This document shows, one piece after another, positions 30,736 to 39,670 of a DNA stretch of 64,000 nt (within the stretch, counting starts at the first letter, position 1; each line of letters begins with the position of its first letter). Source of the DNA: Flavobacterium sp. CS20 (GTDB taxonomy: Bacteria; Bacteroidota; Bacteroidia; Flavobacteriales; Flavobacteriaceae); contig NZ_CP073015.1 of NCBI RefSeq assembly GCF_018080005.1, positions 372,001-436,000 on the forward strand, read 5' to 3'. The notes beneath the pieces were generated by a model. That model saw nothing but the letters and a program-made list of their open reading frames with translations. It did not search any database and was not told the DNA's origin. A program made the position numbers and the translations under genes.

Positions 30736-31110
30736 TTATTTTTTTGGACGTTTTGCACCATACTTAGATCGGCGTTGCAGTCTTCCTTCTACACCTGCTG
30801 TATCAAGTGCACCTCTTACGATGTGATACCTAACACCAGGTAAATCTTTTACTCTTCCACCTCTTACTAATACTATCGAGTGCTCTTGAAGATTGTGTCC
30901 TTCGCCGGGAATGTAGGCGTTCACTTCCTTACCATTGGTTAACCTCACACGAGCAACTTTACGCATTGCTGAGTTTGGTTTTTTTGGTGTTGTTGTGTAA
31001 ACACGCGTACATACGCCACGACGTTGAGGACAAGAGTCCAAAGCAGCCGATTTACTCTTCTTAGTAGTGGTCTTTCTTCCTTTTCTTACTAATTGTGAAA
31101 TTGTTGGCAT
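30736..31110 (-). CDS. rpsL: 30S ribosomal protein S12
   Basis: This 124-residue protein is at the decoding centre. It starts [20 protein letters not shown] and has the [19 protein letters not shown] and [14 protein letters not shown] regions. Both Lys positions commonly mutated in streptomycin resistance (in PKKPNS and VKDLPG) are wild type. It is the first gene of the ribosomal cluster, 38 bases from a well-formed -7 box and 118 bases from the end of IS copy B. Confidence 0.97.
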   Translation of the reverse strand: MPTISQLVRKGRKTTTKKSKSAALDSCPQRRGVCTRVYTTTPKKPNSAMRKVARVRLTNGKEVNAYIPGEGHNLQEHSIVLVRGGRVKDLPGVRYHIVRGALDTAGVEGRLQRRSKYGAKRPKK

Positions 31111-31147
31111 AATATTAAATAAAAATTACCCTGTTTTTTCGGGTTTG

Positions 31148-31178
31148 CAAATGTAGAAATATATTTTTACTAAACAAA
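31148..31178 (-). promoter_or_regulatory. Promoter of the str/ribosomal cluster (TTTG-N19-TAnnTTTG)
   Basis: On the minus strand TTTG (31178-31175) is followed after exactly 19 bases by TACATTTG (31155-31148), a full match to the Bacteroidota sigma-A consensus. Transcription would start near 31140, giving a leader of about 30 nt before rpsL. The promoter lies wholly between rpsL and IS copy B, so the insertion 49 bases upstream leaves it intact. Confidence 0.75.
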
Positions 31179-31227
31179 CCAAACTTCTAACTAAATCAAA
31201 ATATTCTTAAAATTTAATATTCTGACT

Positions 31228-32612
31228 CATTGTTGTCCGATAAAAATCTAAATTACTAAAAAAATCTTTTGTATCGCCTAATTTCACTGTGTAGCTTTAG
31301 TATTTTAAAAATAGAACCTCCTTATGGGTCAAAAAGGCTTAATTGACCTATATTTTTTGTTGTAATATCTTCCCATTTCGCTTCTGGATTTTTAAGGAAT
31401 TTGAACAAATCAATATAGGTCATTAAATGATATCGTATCACGGACATCATATTAGAATATGCCCATTTTCTTTCTGCTTTTCTCTGAATGACAAGCATTA
31501 TTAGTTGTATGATTAAGCTGACCCATATCTGTATCTCGATGGCATTTTGATTATCTCCAAGAAAATACTTTAGCGGGAAGTTTTGTTTAAGGCGTTTGAA
31601 CATAGTCTCGATTTGCCACCTGTTCTTGTAGATCTCGGCAATTTTATCTGCCTGAAGTTCATAATTGTTGGTAATGAACTCATAAACTTTTTGGTGTTTA
31701 TCGTACCAAAAGCTATTCTTCTAAGGTAAAATGGCTTACCGTCATTGTCTTTGAGTTCTATTTTTTCGTCCTTTAGGACAGCATCATCTACCGTGTCGGG
31801 AATATCAAACTCTTCAAGGCTTGTATAACGGGCATTGTCTTTTTGTCTGGTCACAAAGTAAATATTCTCTAAGGTCCATTTTTGGTATTGTTTATAATCC
31901 ACATAACCTTTATCAAAGACGACATAAGAACCTTTCTTGAGTTCAAGATCCTTTAAAAAGGTATGGTCATGGGTTGCAGCATTTGAGAACTTTATCAGAC
32001 AGGGCACATCTTCCATAGCATTTATCATAGTGTGCATCTTGATACCACCTTTCTTTTTGCCGTTGAGTGAGTTTCTACCTACACCTTTAAGAATGTCACT
32101 AAAGAGTGTTATAGTTGATGAATCAACAATTTTAAGGTCTTTTACAGCTGGTTCATAAGTTCTGCTGTCCGACAAAAATCGGTGGTAACGTTTATAGAGT
32201 AAATGGTAAATATCAGCAAATACTGATGAGCTTCTTCTCCTGTTGGCGTCAGATAATGTGCTTCGCTTTGGGAAATCTTTTAGCCCCAAATGGTTGATTT
32301 TTCCTTCACAAGCAAGCATAATACTCGATACTTCACGAAGCGAGCTACAACCACTAATGACAGTGAAAATCATAGTAACTAAATGCTCATAAGTAGTGAA
32401 CTTTTTAGTGTATCTGTCGCTGTTATGCTTTTCGGCTGTCCGATAAACATCGTTGGGTAAAATAAAATTTAAAACCTGTTTGATAATGGGTTGACCGCTG
32501 AAATTTTTACTTTTGTTCATATCTCTTTTTTTGTGCGAAAGATGAAGATATAAAAAAGTGGGAAATCCTGTATTGGAAATCCCACTTTAAAATATTTTAT
32601 CGGACACTAATG
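31228..32612 (-). mobile_element. IS4-family insertion sequence, copy B (inverted)
   Basis: The 1385-bp element is nearly identical to copy A but in the opposite orientation. It is flanked by its own perfect 9-bp target duplication, ATTCTGACT, at 31219-31227 and 32613-32621. It differs from copy A by one lost T in the transposase gene and a few substitutions, for example near 32535 and 31380. It was inserted between the ribosomal promoter and the deoC region. Confidence 0.95.
31322..32520 (-). pseudogene. IS4-family transposase, frameshifted copy
   Basis: This is the same transposase as at 5007-6206, read from ATG 32520. A run of five T in copy A is four here (AAAA at 31708-31711 on the plus strand). 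The frame therefore leaves the true sequence after RRIAF, before the region with the catalytic Glu. The remaining third is still open in another frame down to 31322. A homopolymer change of one base could be a real mutation or a sequencing slip. If real, this copy can move only with the protein from copy A. Confidence 0.9.
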
Positions 32613-32816
32613 ATTCTGACTTTTAAAAGCTTTGTAATTATACGGCTTTAACCAGCTATCTATTATATTCCTGCCTGTGCTGAAGATGTTGTTTCTATTC
32701 ATAGTCTTTTGTGCTATATTCTAAATTAAGCGTGATTATCAACCTGTATTGCTTTACCCAAACAAAGCTCAACTCTCAAAAAAAATCATATATTTATCCA
32801 AAATTTATAATATTCA

Positions 32817-33473
32817 ATGAATACCTACATAGATCATACTTTATTAAAACCTGAAGCCACTGAAAATCAAATTAAAACCTTATGTAAAGAAGCCAAAACA
32901 TACAACTTTGCATCCGTTTGTGTTCATCCAGATTATGTTGAAATAGCAAAACAACAGTTAAATAATTCCACTGTAAAAGTCTGCACCGTAATTGGTTTTC
33001 CTCTGGGTGCAAACACCACGGCGACCAAAGTTTTTGAAGCACAAGACGCTATTAAAAATGGTGCTGATGAAATTGATATGGTCATCAACATCAGTTGGCT
33101 TAAAGATAAATTTTATGACAAACTTGAAAGTGAAATTACAACTATTAAAAAAGCAATTGAGAATCATATCTTAAAGGTTATTGTCGAAATCAGTTTATTA
33201 ACCGATGATGAAATCGTTAAAATCAGCCAAATCGTCTCTAATGCTAATGCGGATTTCATTAAAACTTCAACAGGATTTGGTACTCACGGTGCAACTTTAG
33301 AAGCCGTGCAACTTATGAAAGCCAATATTTCAAGTCAAGTCCAAATCAAAGCTTCAGGTGGTATTAGAGATTACAAAACTGCCAAAGCCTATATCGATTT
33401 GGGCGTTACTCGACTCGGGACATCTTCGGGTGTTGAAATTGTTAAAGGCAAAAATTCAACCAAAACTTACTAA
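32817..33473 (+). CDS. deoC: Deoxyribose-phosphate aldolase
   Basis: This 218-residue cytoplasmic class I aldolase splits 2-deoxyribose 5-phosphate into glyceraldehyde 3-phosphate and acetaldehyde in nucleoside salvage. It starts MNTYIDHTLLKPEATENQI. Conserved features are VCVHPDYVEIAK, EIDMVINISWLK, the Schiff-base Lys in ADFIKTSTGFGTHGAT at about residue 148, and a second Lys in IKASGGIRD. It forms an operon with deoD, which starts 4 bases after its stop. The length is normal for the shorter type. Confidence 0.95.
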   Translation: MNTYIDHTLLKPEATENQIKTLCKEAKTYNFASVCVHPDYVEIAKQQLNNSTVKVCTVIGFPLGANTTATKVFEAQDAIKNGADEIDMVINISWLKDKFYDKLESEITTIKKAIENHILKVIVEISLLTDDEIVKISQIVSNANADFIKTSTGFGTHGATLEAVQLMKANISSQVQIKASGGIRDYKTAKAYIDLGVTRLGTSSGVEIVKGKNSTKTY

Positions 33474-33477
33474 AATT

Positions 33478-34182
33478 ATGAGTGTACACCTCAACGCCAA
33501 AAGAGGCGATATTTCAGACAAAGTATTATTGCCTGGTGATCCTTTGCGTGCCAAATGGATTGCTGAAACCTTTTTAGAAAAACCTGTTTGCTACAATACC
33601 ATAAGAAATATGTTTGGATACACAGGACATTATAAAGGTCAACCAATTTCCGTTCAAGGTACTGGAATGGGAATGCCATCTGCAAGTATCTATATAGAAG
33701 AATTGATCAATGACTATGACGTTAAATCTCTTATCAGAGTTGGTAGTGCTGGCTCGCTTCAAAACAATGTCAAATTGAGAGATGTGGTTATAGCAATGTC
33801 AGCTTCTACCAATTCATCTTTCAACAAACAACGATTTAATGGTGAAGATTACGCACCAACTGCCAATTTTGAACTTTTTCAGAAAGCAGTAGATTATGCA
33901 AAATCGCATCATATCAATTTTCACGCAGGCAATGTATTTTCTTCTGACATTTTTTACGCTGACAATAAAGATTATTACAAAGTTTGGGCACAACACAACG
34001 TGCTATGTGTTGAAATGGAAGTTACTGCACTCTATACTATAGTCGCAAAATATGGACTCAAAGCTTTAGGAATATTGACCATTTCAGACTCTTTGATTAA
34101 TGGCTCGCGTACTTCTGCAGAAGAACGAGAGCAGAGTTTTAGCGATATGATACAAATTGCTTTAGACACTATTATCAATTGA
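33478..34182 (+). CDS. deoD: Purine-nucleoside phosphorylase (DeoD type)
   Basis: This 234-residue hexameric-type phosphorylase cleaves purine (deoxy)nucleosides to base and pentose 1-phosphate. It starts at ATG 33478 with MSVHLNAKRGDISDKVLLPG. The phosphate loop GDPLRAKWIAE is at about residues 20-30, the GTGMGMPSASIYIEEL signature follows at about residues 62-77, and VEMEVTALYTI carries the base-site Glu/Met. It acts just before DeoC in deoxynucleoside breakdown once a phosphopentomutase (not seen here) has acted. Its TGA stop overlaps the TTG start of the next gene. Confidence 0.95.
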   Translation: MSVHLNAKRGDISDKVLLPGDPLRAKWIAETFLEKPVCYNTIRNMFGYTGHYKGQPISVQGTGMGMPSASIYIEELINDYDVKSLIRVGSAGSLQNNVKLRDVVIAMSASTNSSFNKQRFNGEDYAPTANFELFQKAVDYAKSHHINFHAGNVFSSDIFYADNKDYYKVWAQHNVLCVEMEVTALYTIVAKYGLKALGILTISDSLINGSRTSAEEREQSFSDMIQIALDTIIN

Positions 34183-35021
34183 AACCTCTTGAGAACAAAT
34201 CACTTTACAATCAGTTTATAGGATTTTTGAAAATGCCTAATCTGTTTTCAAATTCACAGGTTTTTTCTATCCCATCTTTTGAAACCAATGATTTCAAAAC
34301 TATCGAATTTGATGATATTGATTTTAAAGCTTTAAACAAACATAAATATCTCGGCAAACGTGCTGAATATTTTATGAAAGCTTATTTAGAGCAAAATAAA
34401 AATTACAATCCCATTTATCATAGCTTGCAAATTCAAGATGACAAAACCACCTTAGGCGAATTAGATTTTTTGTTTTATGACCATCAAGAAAACAAATGGA
34501 TTCACTTAGAATTGATTTGCAAATTCTATGTCTTTACAGGAAAAGAAAACTTTAATAACCTTGACAATTGGATTGGACCAAATTTAAAAGACAGATTAGA
34601 TTATAAAATTGAAAAACTCAAAACACATCAATTACAAATTTGTAAAAAACCACAAACACAACAACTACTCAAAAAGTTGAACATTGACGTAGCATCAGTA
34701 GAAACGAAAATTTGTTACAAAGCCAAATTATATTTACCGTTTGAATTCAAAAACTTTAATCTAAATCACTTAAATTCTGCATGCGTCAAAGGCAAATATT
34801 ACAATAATGAAGTTTTTAAAAAATTTAAATTTTCAGAGATGTTGTTTTACGTGCCACAAAAACACGAATGGCTATGTCAACCTGAAACTAACACTCAATG
34901 GTATGATTTTAAAAAAGCCCAAAACATTTTAAAACCAAGTATAAAAGAAAAGCGTTCTCAAATGATTTGGCGAAAAACTAAAACCGACGAGTTTTTTGAA
35001 GATGTTGTGGTTTGGTGGTAA
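34179..35021 (+). CDS. DUF1853 family protein, nuclease-like fold
   Basis: This 280-residue protein has no signal peptide. The family is uncharacterised. The segment LGELDFLFYD then IHLELICKFY at about residues 87-112 has the spacing of a PD-(D/E)XK nuclease core (Asp, Glu-x-x-x-Lys-like), so a nuclease-like fold is a reasonable inference. TTG 34179 is chosen because the residues it adds (YNQFIGFLKMPNLF) fit the family's N-terminus; the first ATG, at 34233, would cut into it. The TTG overlaps the deoD stop as TTGA, so the genes are coupled. A link to nucleoside salvage is suggested only by position. Confidence 0.75.
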   Translation: MKPLENKSLYNQFIGFLKMPNLFSNSQVFSIPSFETNDFKTIEFDDIDFKALNKHKYLGKRAEYFMKAYLEQNKNYNPIYHSLQIQDDKTTLGELDFLFYDHQENKWIHLELICKFYVFTGKENFNNLDNWIGPNLKDRLDYKIEKLKTHQLQICKKPQTQQLLKKLNIDVASVETKICYKAKLYLPFEFKNFNLNHLNSACVKGKYYNNEVFKKFKFSEMLFYVPQKHEWLCQPETNTQWYDFKKAQNILKPSIKEKRSQMIWRKTKTDEFFEDVVVWW

Positions 35022-35030
35022 TTAGGTTAT

Positions 35031-35100
35031 CCTCATTCTTCGTTCGAAATGACAAAATTTGCCAAAAAAAAGATGTAATCATCTGATTTAAAGCTTTCTG
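35031..35100. repeat. Truncated copy of the MITE-like repeat
   Basis: This segment contains TTCTTCGTTCGAAATGACAA and AAGATGTAATCATCTGATTT, matching the right half of the element at about 2818-2880 with a few differences. It starts 10 bases after the DUF1853 stop. It is evidence that the element is a dispersed family. Confidence 0.6.
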
Positions 35101-35101
35101 T

Positions 35102-35130
35102 AAATTAAACTCACGTGAGTTTAATTTTTT
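35102..35130 (+). terminator. Perfect 26-bp palindrome plus T tract
   Basis: Bases 35102-35127 form an uninterrupted palindrome centred on CACGTG, with arms reading ACTCACGTGAGT in the middle, and T residues continue to 35132. As RNA it would form a strong hairpin with a U run, so it can end the deoC-deoD-DUF1853 transcript. It replaces the right terminus expected for the truncated repeat just upstream. Confidence 0.6.
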
Positions 35131-35312
35131 TTAAGGCTCCTTTTTTTGATAACCAAAAGCATAGTATGTAATGAAATAAAAGAAATCTGAAATAATGTCA
35201 ATAATCCTAAAAGGCAATAATGTCACAGCCTTAAATAAAACATATAATAATTGGACAAGGCTTTATTTTGCTACAAAGATATGTATATTTGGCATTCTGA
35301 AGATTTAGGTTT

Positions 35313-35960
35313 ATGCAAGATATCTCTACAGTTACTATTTTCATCATTATTGCGAATGTTTTGTTGTCATTCAAAGGCTTTAATGATGATTTGTTTTTTC
35401 ATAAATATTGTTTCAAAATAGGTGCTATTCAACAAGGCGAGTATTTACGTGTTTTGACTTCTGCTTTCTTACATATCAATACGACTCATCTGTTAGTAAA
35501 TATGTTGACCTTATATTTCTTTGCCAATTCTGTTATTGCATATCTTGGTGTAACGGGTTTTTTAGGGGTGTATTTTGGAAGTTTATTGCTCGGAAATATG
35601 TTGTCTTTGTATTTTCATAAAGACGAGCCTCAATATACAGCTGTTGGTGCAAGTGGAGCAGTAGTTGGAGTTTTGTATGCTTCAATTTTGTTAAGACCTG
35701 ATATGATGTTAGGTTTGTTTTTTTTTATTCCATTGCCTGCTTATGTATTTGGGATTGGCTATTTATTATACTCCATTTGGGCTATGAAACGCGGTCAAGA
35801 CAATATCGGACATGATGCCCATTTTGGCGGTGCCATGGGTGGATTTTTTATTACAATAATCCTTTCTCCTTGGGTATTAACCGAACATTTTTTGATGGTT
35901 GTCCTGTTAACAATTCCTATTGTTTTGCTTTTTGTGTTGAAAAAAATGGGTAAACTTTAA
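35313..35960 (+). CDS. Rhomboid-family intramembrane serine protease
   Basis: This 215-residue polytopic membrane protein probably cleaves transmembrane substrates. Six hydrophobic segments are visible. The catalytic Ser is in GASGAVVGV at about residue 115, and the catalytic His is in the sixth span in GHDAHFGGAMGG at about residue 173. The L1-loop-like WR motif is replaced by EYLRVLTSAFLHINTTHLLVN, which has the conserved His and Asn. A -7 box TATATTTG at 35284-35291, without a clear -33 box, fits a start near 35298. It is followed by the convergent helicase gene. Confidence 0.88.
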   Translation: MQDISTVTIFIIIANVLLSFKGFNDDLFFHKYCFKIGAIQQGEYLRVLTSAFLHINTTHLLVNMLTLYFFANSVIAYLGVTGFLGVYFGSLLLGNMLSLYFHKDEPQYTAVGASGAVVGVLYASILLRPDMMLGLFFFIPLPAYVFGIGYLLYSIWAMKRGQDNIGHDAHFGGAMGGFFITIILSPWVLTEHFLMVVLLTIPIVLLFVLKKMGKL

Positions 35961-36134
35961 ATGGAAAGTTTCTAATTTAACCTGATTACTACTATATTAA
36001 GCTAACAATCTATTTTAGGTAATTTCAATATTTAAAGACCTTTGCATAAAAAGCGATTATCAAAGGTATCAATTTCTGATTTTTTAAAGTTTTCTATCAA
36101 GAGAAATGTCAATAGGCAATACTAAAATCAAAAC

Positions 36135-37559
36135 TTATTCCTTAAAAAACTGATTTTGAAACCCGATTAAATACAATTTTGTTTTGGCACGTGTACATGC
36201 GGTGTAAAGCCATCTCAAGCTGTTTTGATCAAGACCTTCTGGCATATAGGGTTGTTCTACAAAAACGGTATTCCATTGACCACCTTGCGATTTATGGCAG
36301 GTCATCGCATAACTGAATTTGACTTGTAAGGCATTAAAGAATTCGTTGTTTTTGACTTTTAAAAATTGCTTGTATTTTGATTTGATGTCGGCATAGTCTT
36401 TTAACACTTCTTGATACAACTTCTGAGATTCTTCAAAAGGTAAAGAAGGCGTATTCATTTCAAGTGTGTCTAAAATAATCACAGTTTCAAAAGCATTCAT
36501 CTCTGGATAGTCCACCATTTGGGCTTTAATTTTGGCAAATCGAAAACCATACAAATCAAAAATTCCTCTAATTTTAAGGATTTCTATAATATCACCATTA
36601 GCGATAAAACCAGCTTGAGAAGTAGGTTTAACCCAAAAATAGTTGTTTTTGACCACCATCAAAAAATCACCAACGGCAATTTCGCCTTCGCGCATCAAAA
36701 TTTTTTGCCTGATTTGTTGATTGTATTGATTGGCACGTTTGTTAGAACGCACAACAATAGCGGTTTCTTCGTGACCATCACTTTCATAAGCGGTATTGAT
36801 AGCATCCATAATTTCGTAGCCGTCAATCAATCTTACAAGGTCATTTTGTTGTTTTAAATTGAATTGAAATTGTTCAGGAAATTCGTTTTGTAGCCCATTA
36901 CGCATATTTGTTGCATTGCGTAAAATGCCACTGTCAAGTTGTTGTCTGACCACTTTTGTAAGCTCAATATGAATAACTTCTGTATGAAATTTTGTGCTTA
37001 AAATATCTTGATCTAAAGCAGGACTAAGCTCAGCTTTAACAGGAGGTAATTGTGCAGTATCACCAATTAGTATCAACCGACAGTTTTCACCGCTAAACAC
37101 AAATTCTATTAAATCGTCAAGAAGTGAATTGCCACTAAACAAGTCATCTCCAGATGAAAAATCAGGAATCATTGAGGCTTCATCTACAATAAAAACCGTG
37201 TTTTTAAATTTGTTTTCTTTTTGAACAAAGTTAACGCCACCTTTGTTGTTTTTTTGAGGAAAGTAAATACGTTTATGCATGGTTTGAGCTGGTCTGTTAG
37301 AGTAGTTGCTCATCACTTTTGCCGCTCTTCCTGTTGGAGCCATTAATGAAGCCTTTAATTTTAATTTGGAAAGATTTTTGACAACGGTAGATATAATTGT
37401 TGTTTTTCCAGTACCAGCATAGCCTTTGAGTAAAAATATTTGTTCGTTATTTTCATTGATTAAAAATTTTGAAAGATGCTTTAATGCTGTAGTTTGGTCT
37501 GGTGTAGGAGAGTAAGCAAAATCATTTATTAAATTTTTGTAAAGTTCGTTTTCTTTCAT
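36135..37559 (-). CDS. RecD-like superfamily 1 DNA helicase
   Basis: This protein of about 474 residues starts at ATG 37559; a TTG five codons upstream is less likely. The Walker A motif is LLKGYAGTGKTTIIS at about residues 44-58 and Walker B is VFIVDEASM at about residue 125. Motif III-like RLILIGDTAQLPPVKAELSP follows. The C-terminal UvrD_C_2/RecD2-type motif is YAMTCHKSQGGQWNTVFVEQ, then WLYTACTRAKTKLYLIG. It resembles the short RecD-like helicases widespread in Bacteroidota, not the full RecBCD alpha subunit. The target DNA structure is unknown. It is divergent from the next gene across 125 bases. Confidence 0.88.
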   Translation of the reverse strand: MKENELYKNLINDFAYSPTPDQTTALKHLSKFLINENNEQIFLLKGYAGTGKTTIISTVVKNLSKLKLKASLMAPTGRAAKVMSNYSNRPAQTMHKRIYFPQKNNKGGVNFVQKENKFKNTVFIVDEASMIPDFSSGDDLFSGNSLLDDLIEFVFSGENCRLILIGDTAQLPPVKAELSPALDQDILSTKFHTEVIHIELTKVVRQQLDSGILRNATNMRNGLQNEFPEQFQFNLKQQNDLVRLIDGYEIMDAINTAYESDGHEETAIVVRSNKRANQYNQQIRQKILMREGEIAVGDFLMVVKNNYFWVKPTSQAGFIANGDIIEILKIRGIFDLYGFRFAKIKAQMVDYPEMNAFETVIILDTLEMNTPSLPFEESQKLYQEVLKDYADIKSKYKQFLKVKNNEFFNALQVKFSYAMTCHKSQGGQWNTVFVEQPYMPEGLDQNSLRWLYTACTRAKTKLYLIGFQNQFFKE

Positions 37560-37628
37560 AATCAATGTTTTCAAAGGAAATACTTTTCAAATTAAGGAAA
37601 TATTATTGAATTTAAAGTATAAATCTTT

Positions 37629-37655
37629 TTGATTTAAAAAAAAATTGTAGATTTG
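37629..37655 (+). promoter_or_regulatory. Likely promoter of the 37685 gene cluster
   Basis: TTG at 37629-37631 and TAGATTTG at 37648-37655 are 16 bases apart, one short of the usual minimum of 17. Transcription would begin near 37662, about 23 bases before the ATG at 37685. It would drive the 37685 gene, DUF3822 and perhaps rsmD. Confidence 0.45.
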
Positions 37656-37684
37656 TCTCAAGTCTAAAACTTATATTATAAATT

Positions 37685-38329
37685 ATGAAAGTAGTTTTTC
37701 AGATTGTTTTATGGATAGCAATTGCGGTACTCGTATATTTAAATTACAAATCGATTTACGGTCCAGTCGAGTTTAATAAAGAAAAAGAAAAGCGTTATGC
37801 TAAGGTCATTAGTAAAATGGATAAAATCCGTAAAGCCCAGTTGGCATATCGAGAAGTAACAGGCAAGTTTACAAGCACTTTTGACAGTTTAACAAGATTT
37901 GTTGACACTGCTGAATTTGTCTTGACTCAAAGACGAGATACAACTTACCTTGATAAAGAATATCTCAAAACTTATGGCGTAGATAGAATGATTGAAGATG
38001 TTGTTATTGACACTCTTGGAACTATAAAAGTTAAAGATTCTTTATTTAAAAATTATGACTATTCTAAATTAGAAATTGTACCAACCACTAAAAATGCCAA
38101 ATTTGAAATGGATGCTGGATACATCACAGTCAATAAAAATAAAGTTCCTGTCTTTGAAGCTAAGGTTAATAAGTCGGTTGTGTTAGATGGTCTTGATCCA
38201 GATTTGATTGTTCAAGAAAAACAAACGATATCTGTTGATGGGGTAAATGGAGCTTATATAAAAGTAGGTTCTATGAATGAAGTGAAAACCAGTGGAAACT
38301 TACCAATAAATTATGGTAAACAAGAGTAA
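37685..38329 (+). CDS. Conserved Flavobacteriia protein with N-terminal membrane anchor
   Basis: This is a 214-residue protein. Residues 1-20 form a hydrophobic segment (MKVVFQIVLWIAIAVLVYLN), followed by a charged helix with RYAKVISKMDKIRKAQLAYR at about residues 38-57, which recalls the start of pseudopilin-like proteins. The rest is a soluble domain with Asp/Thr/Val-rich strands, probably periplasmic. No family name is recalled, but the order helicase / this gene / DUF3822 / rsmD is conserved in Flavobacteriia to my knowledge. Its end overlaps the next gene by 17 bases, so they are co-transcribed. Confidence 0.75.
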   Translation: MKVVFQIVLWIAIAVLVYLNYKSIYGPVEFNKEKEKRYAKVISKMDKIRKAQLAYREVTGKFTSTFDSLTRFVDTAEFVLTQRRDTTYLDKEYLKTYGVDRMIEDVVIDTLGTIKVKDSLFKNYDYSKLEIVPTTKNAKFEMDAGYITVNKNKVPVFEAKVNKSVVLDGLDPDLIVQEKQTISVDGVNGAYIKVGSMNEVKTSGNLPINYGKQE

Positions 38330-39071
38330 TACAGATTTTAATAATTTTAAACAATTATCCATCTTGATCAGTCAGGATGGATTTTTGTTTTATTTACACC
38401 ACGATAAACCCGAACAATCTATGTCTTTAGAGGTACAAGACATAACAGATGTTTTAAATTCTAAAAGTTTAAATTTATTTCAAACACGCTTTGATGAGAT
38501 TACAAAAAGTTATGAATTTAAAACGCTAAAGTTGGACTTTTCAAATGCTTTTTACGCTTTAGTACCTGAAGATTATTATCAAGACAACGCCAAAGCAGAT
38601 TATTTAAAATATAATGTCAAATTGTTTGAAGAAGACCAGATTGTTGCAGATCATATCCCATCAATCAATGCTTACCAAGTTTATATACCATTGATGAATT
38701 ATCACAATGCCGTTTTAGATCAAGTTGAAGAATTTGAATATGAACACTTTACAAATGCTTTAATCAAACAATCTTATCTGAAGTCCTTTGATTCTGCTCA
38801 ACAGCTTAAGGTTTATGTCCAAAAAAGCCACATCAATGTTATAGCACAAGAAGGTCAAAAGTTTAAATTGTGCAATACTTTTAATTACGAAACAGACTTA
38901 GATTTGGTGTATTATGTTTTATTTTGCGTAGAAGAACTAAAATTTAATCAACGTGAAATGCAATTAGAATTATATCACGATTCAAAAGATACAACTTGGC
39001 TGGAAATTATTAAACGATACATATTGAATGTAAAATGCAAGCAAAAAAACCTTGTCGCTTTTATCGTTTAA
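38313..39071 (+). CDS. DUF3822 family protein
   Basis: This 252-residue soluble protein starts at ATG 38313 inside the end of the previous gene. It fits DUF3822: an N-terminal SILISQDGFLFYL at about residues 14-26, a middle part with YNVKLFEEDQIVADHIPSIN at about residues 107-126, and a C-terminal region with INVIAQEGQKFKLCNTFNYE and YYVLFCVEEL. The family has an actin-like/PilM-like ring to its pattern, but its role is unknown. It is followed after 57 bases by rsmD, with which it is commonly linked. Confidence 0.8.
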   Translation: MVNKSNTDFNNFKQLSILISQDGFLFYLHHDKPEQSMSLEVQDITDVLNSKSLNLFQTRFDEITKSYEFKTLKLDFSNAFYALVPEDYYQDNAKADYLKYNVKLFEEDQIVADHIPSINAYQVYIPLMNYHNAVLDQVEEFEYEHFTNALIKQSYLKSFDSAQQLKVYVQKSHINVIAQEGQKFKLCNTFNYETDLDLVYYVLFCVEELKFNQREMQLELYHDSKDTTWLEIIKRYILNVKCKQKNLVAFIV

Positions 39072-39128
39072 CTATTGTTTTTATAACTAAAGTAAAAGCT
39101 ATTAGCTTAAAGCTAAACACCAACAAAC

Positions 39129-39665
39129 ATGCGAATTATCTCAGGGCAATTTAAAAGTCGTAGAATAAACGCTCCAAAACATTTACCCGTAAGACCTACC
39201 ACAGATAGAGCTAAAGAGGCTTTGTTTAATATTTTATATCACAAATACCAACTCGATAGGCTAAAAGTTTTGGACTTATTTGCAGGTATAGGTTCCATTA
39301 CATTTGAATTTGCTTCTCGAGGAACAACGGAAATTACTGCGGTAGATCAAAACAAAGGCTGTACCGATTTTATCGATTATACTGCTGAACAACTTAACAT
39401 AAATATCAGTATTAAAACACAAGAAGTTATCCACTTTTTGAAAACATCAGATGAAACTTATGATATCATCTTTGCCGATCCGCCTTATGATTTAACCATA
39501 GAAGAATTTTATACTTTAATTGATACCGTTTTTGACTATAATCATCTCGCCAAACAAGGTATTTTAATTGTTGAACATTCAAAACATACTGATTTGTCAG
39601 AGCATACAAATTTTGAAGAACAACGCAAATATGGTCACTCAGTGTTTTCGTGGTTCAGTTATTAA
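39129..39665 (+). CDS. rsmD: 16S rRNA (guanine966-N2)-methyltransferase
   Basis: This 178-residue SAM-dependent enzyme methylates G966 of 16S rRNA. It starts MRIISGQFKSRRINAPKHLP. The family marker VRPTTDRAKEALFNIL is at about residues 22-37. The SAM loop is VLDLFAGIGSITFEFASRG at about residues 46-64, and the catalytic motif IV is FADPPYDL at about residue 115. The length is normal. It ends 5 bases before the 3' end of the convergent rnpB gene. Confidence 0.95.
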   Translation: MRIISGQFKSRRINAPKHLPVRPTTDRAKEALFNILYHKYQLDRLKVLDLFAGIGSITFEFASRGTTEITAVDQNKGCTDFIDYTAEQLNINISIKTQEVIHFLKTSDETYDIIFADPPYDLTIEEFYTLIDTVFDYNHLAKQGILIVEHSKHTDLSEHTNFEEQRKYGHSVFSWFSY

Positions 39666-39670
39666 AAAAT

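Noticed and set aside
36038..36067. ACCTTTG/CAAAGGT inverted repeat between rhomboid and helicase genes as a regulatory element
   Set aside because: Seven pairs with a 16-base loop and no T tract. It may be a weak shared terminator, but the evidence is too thin to list.
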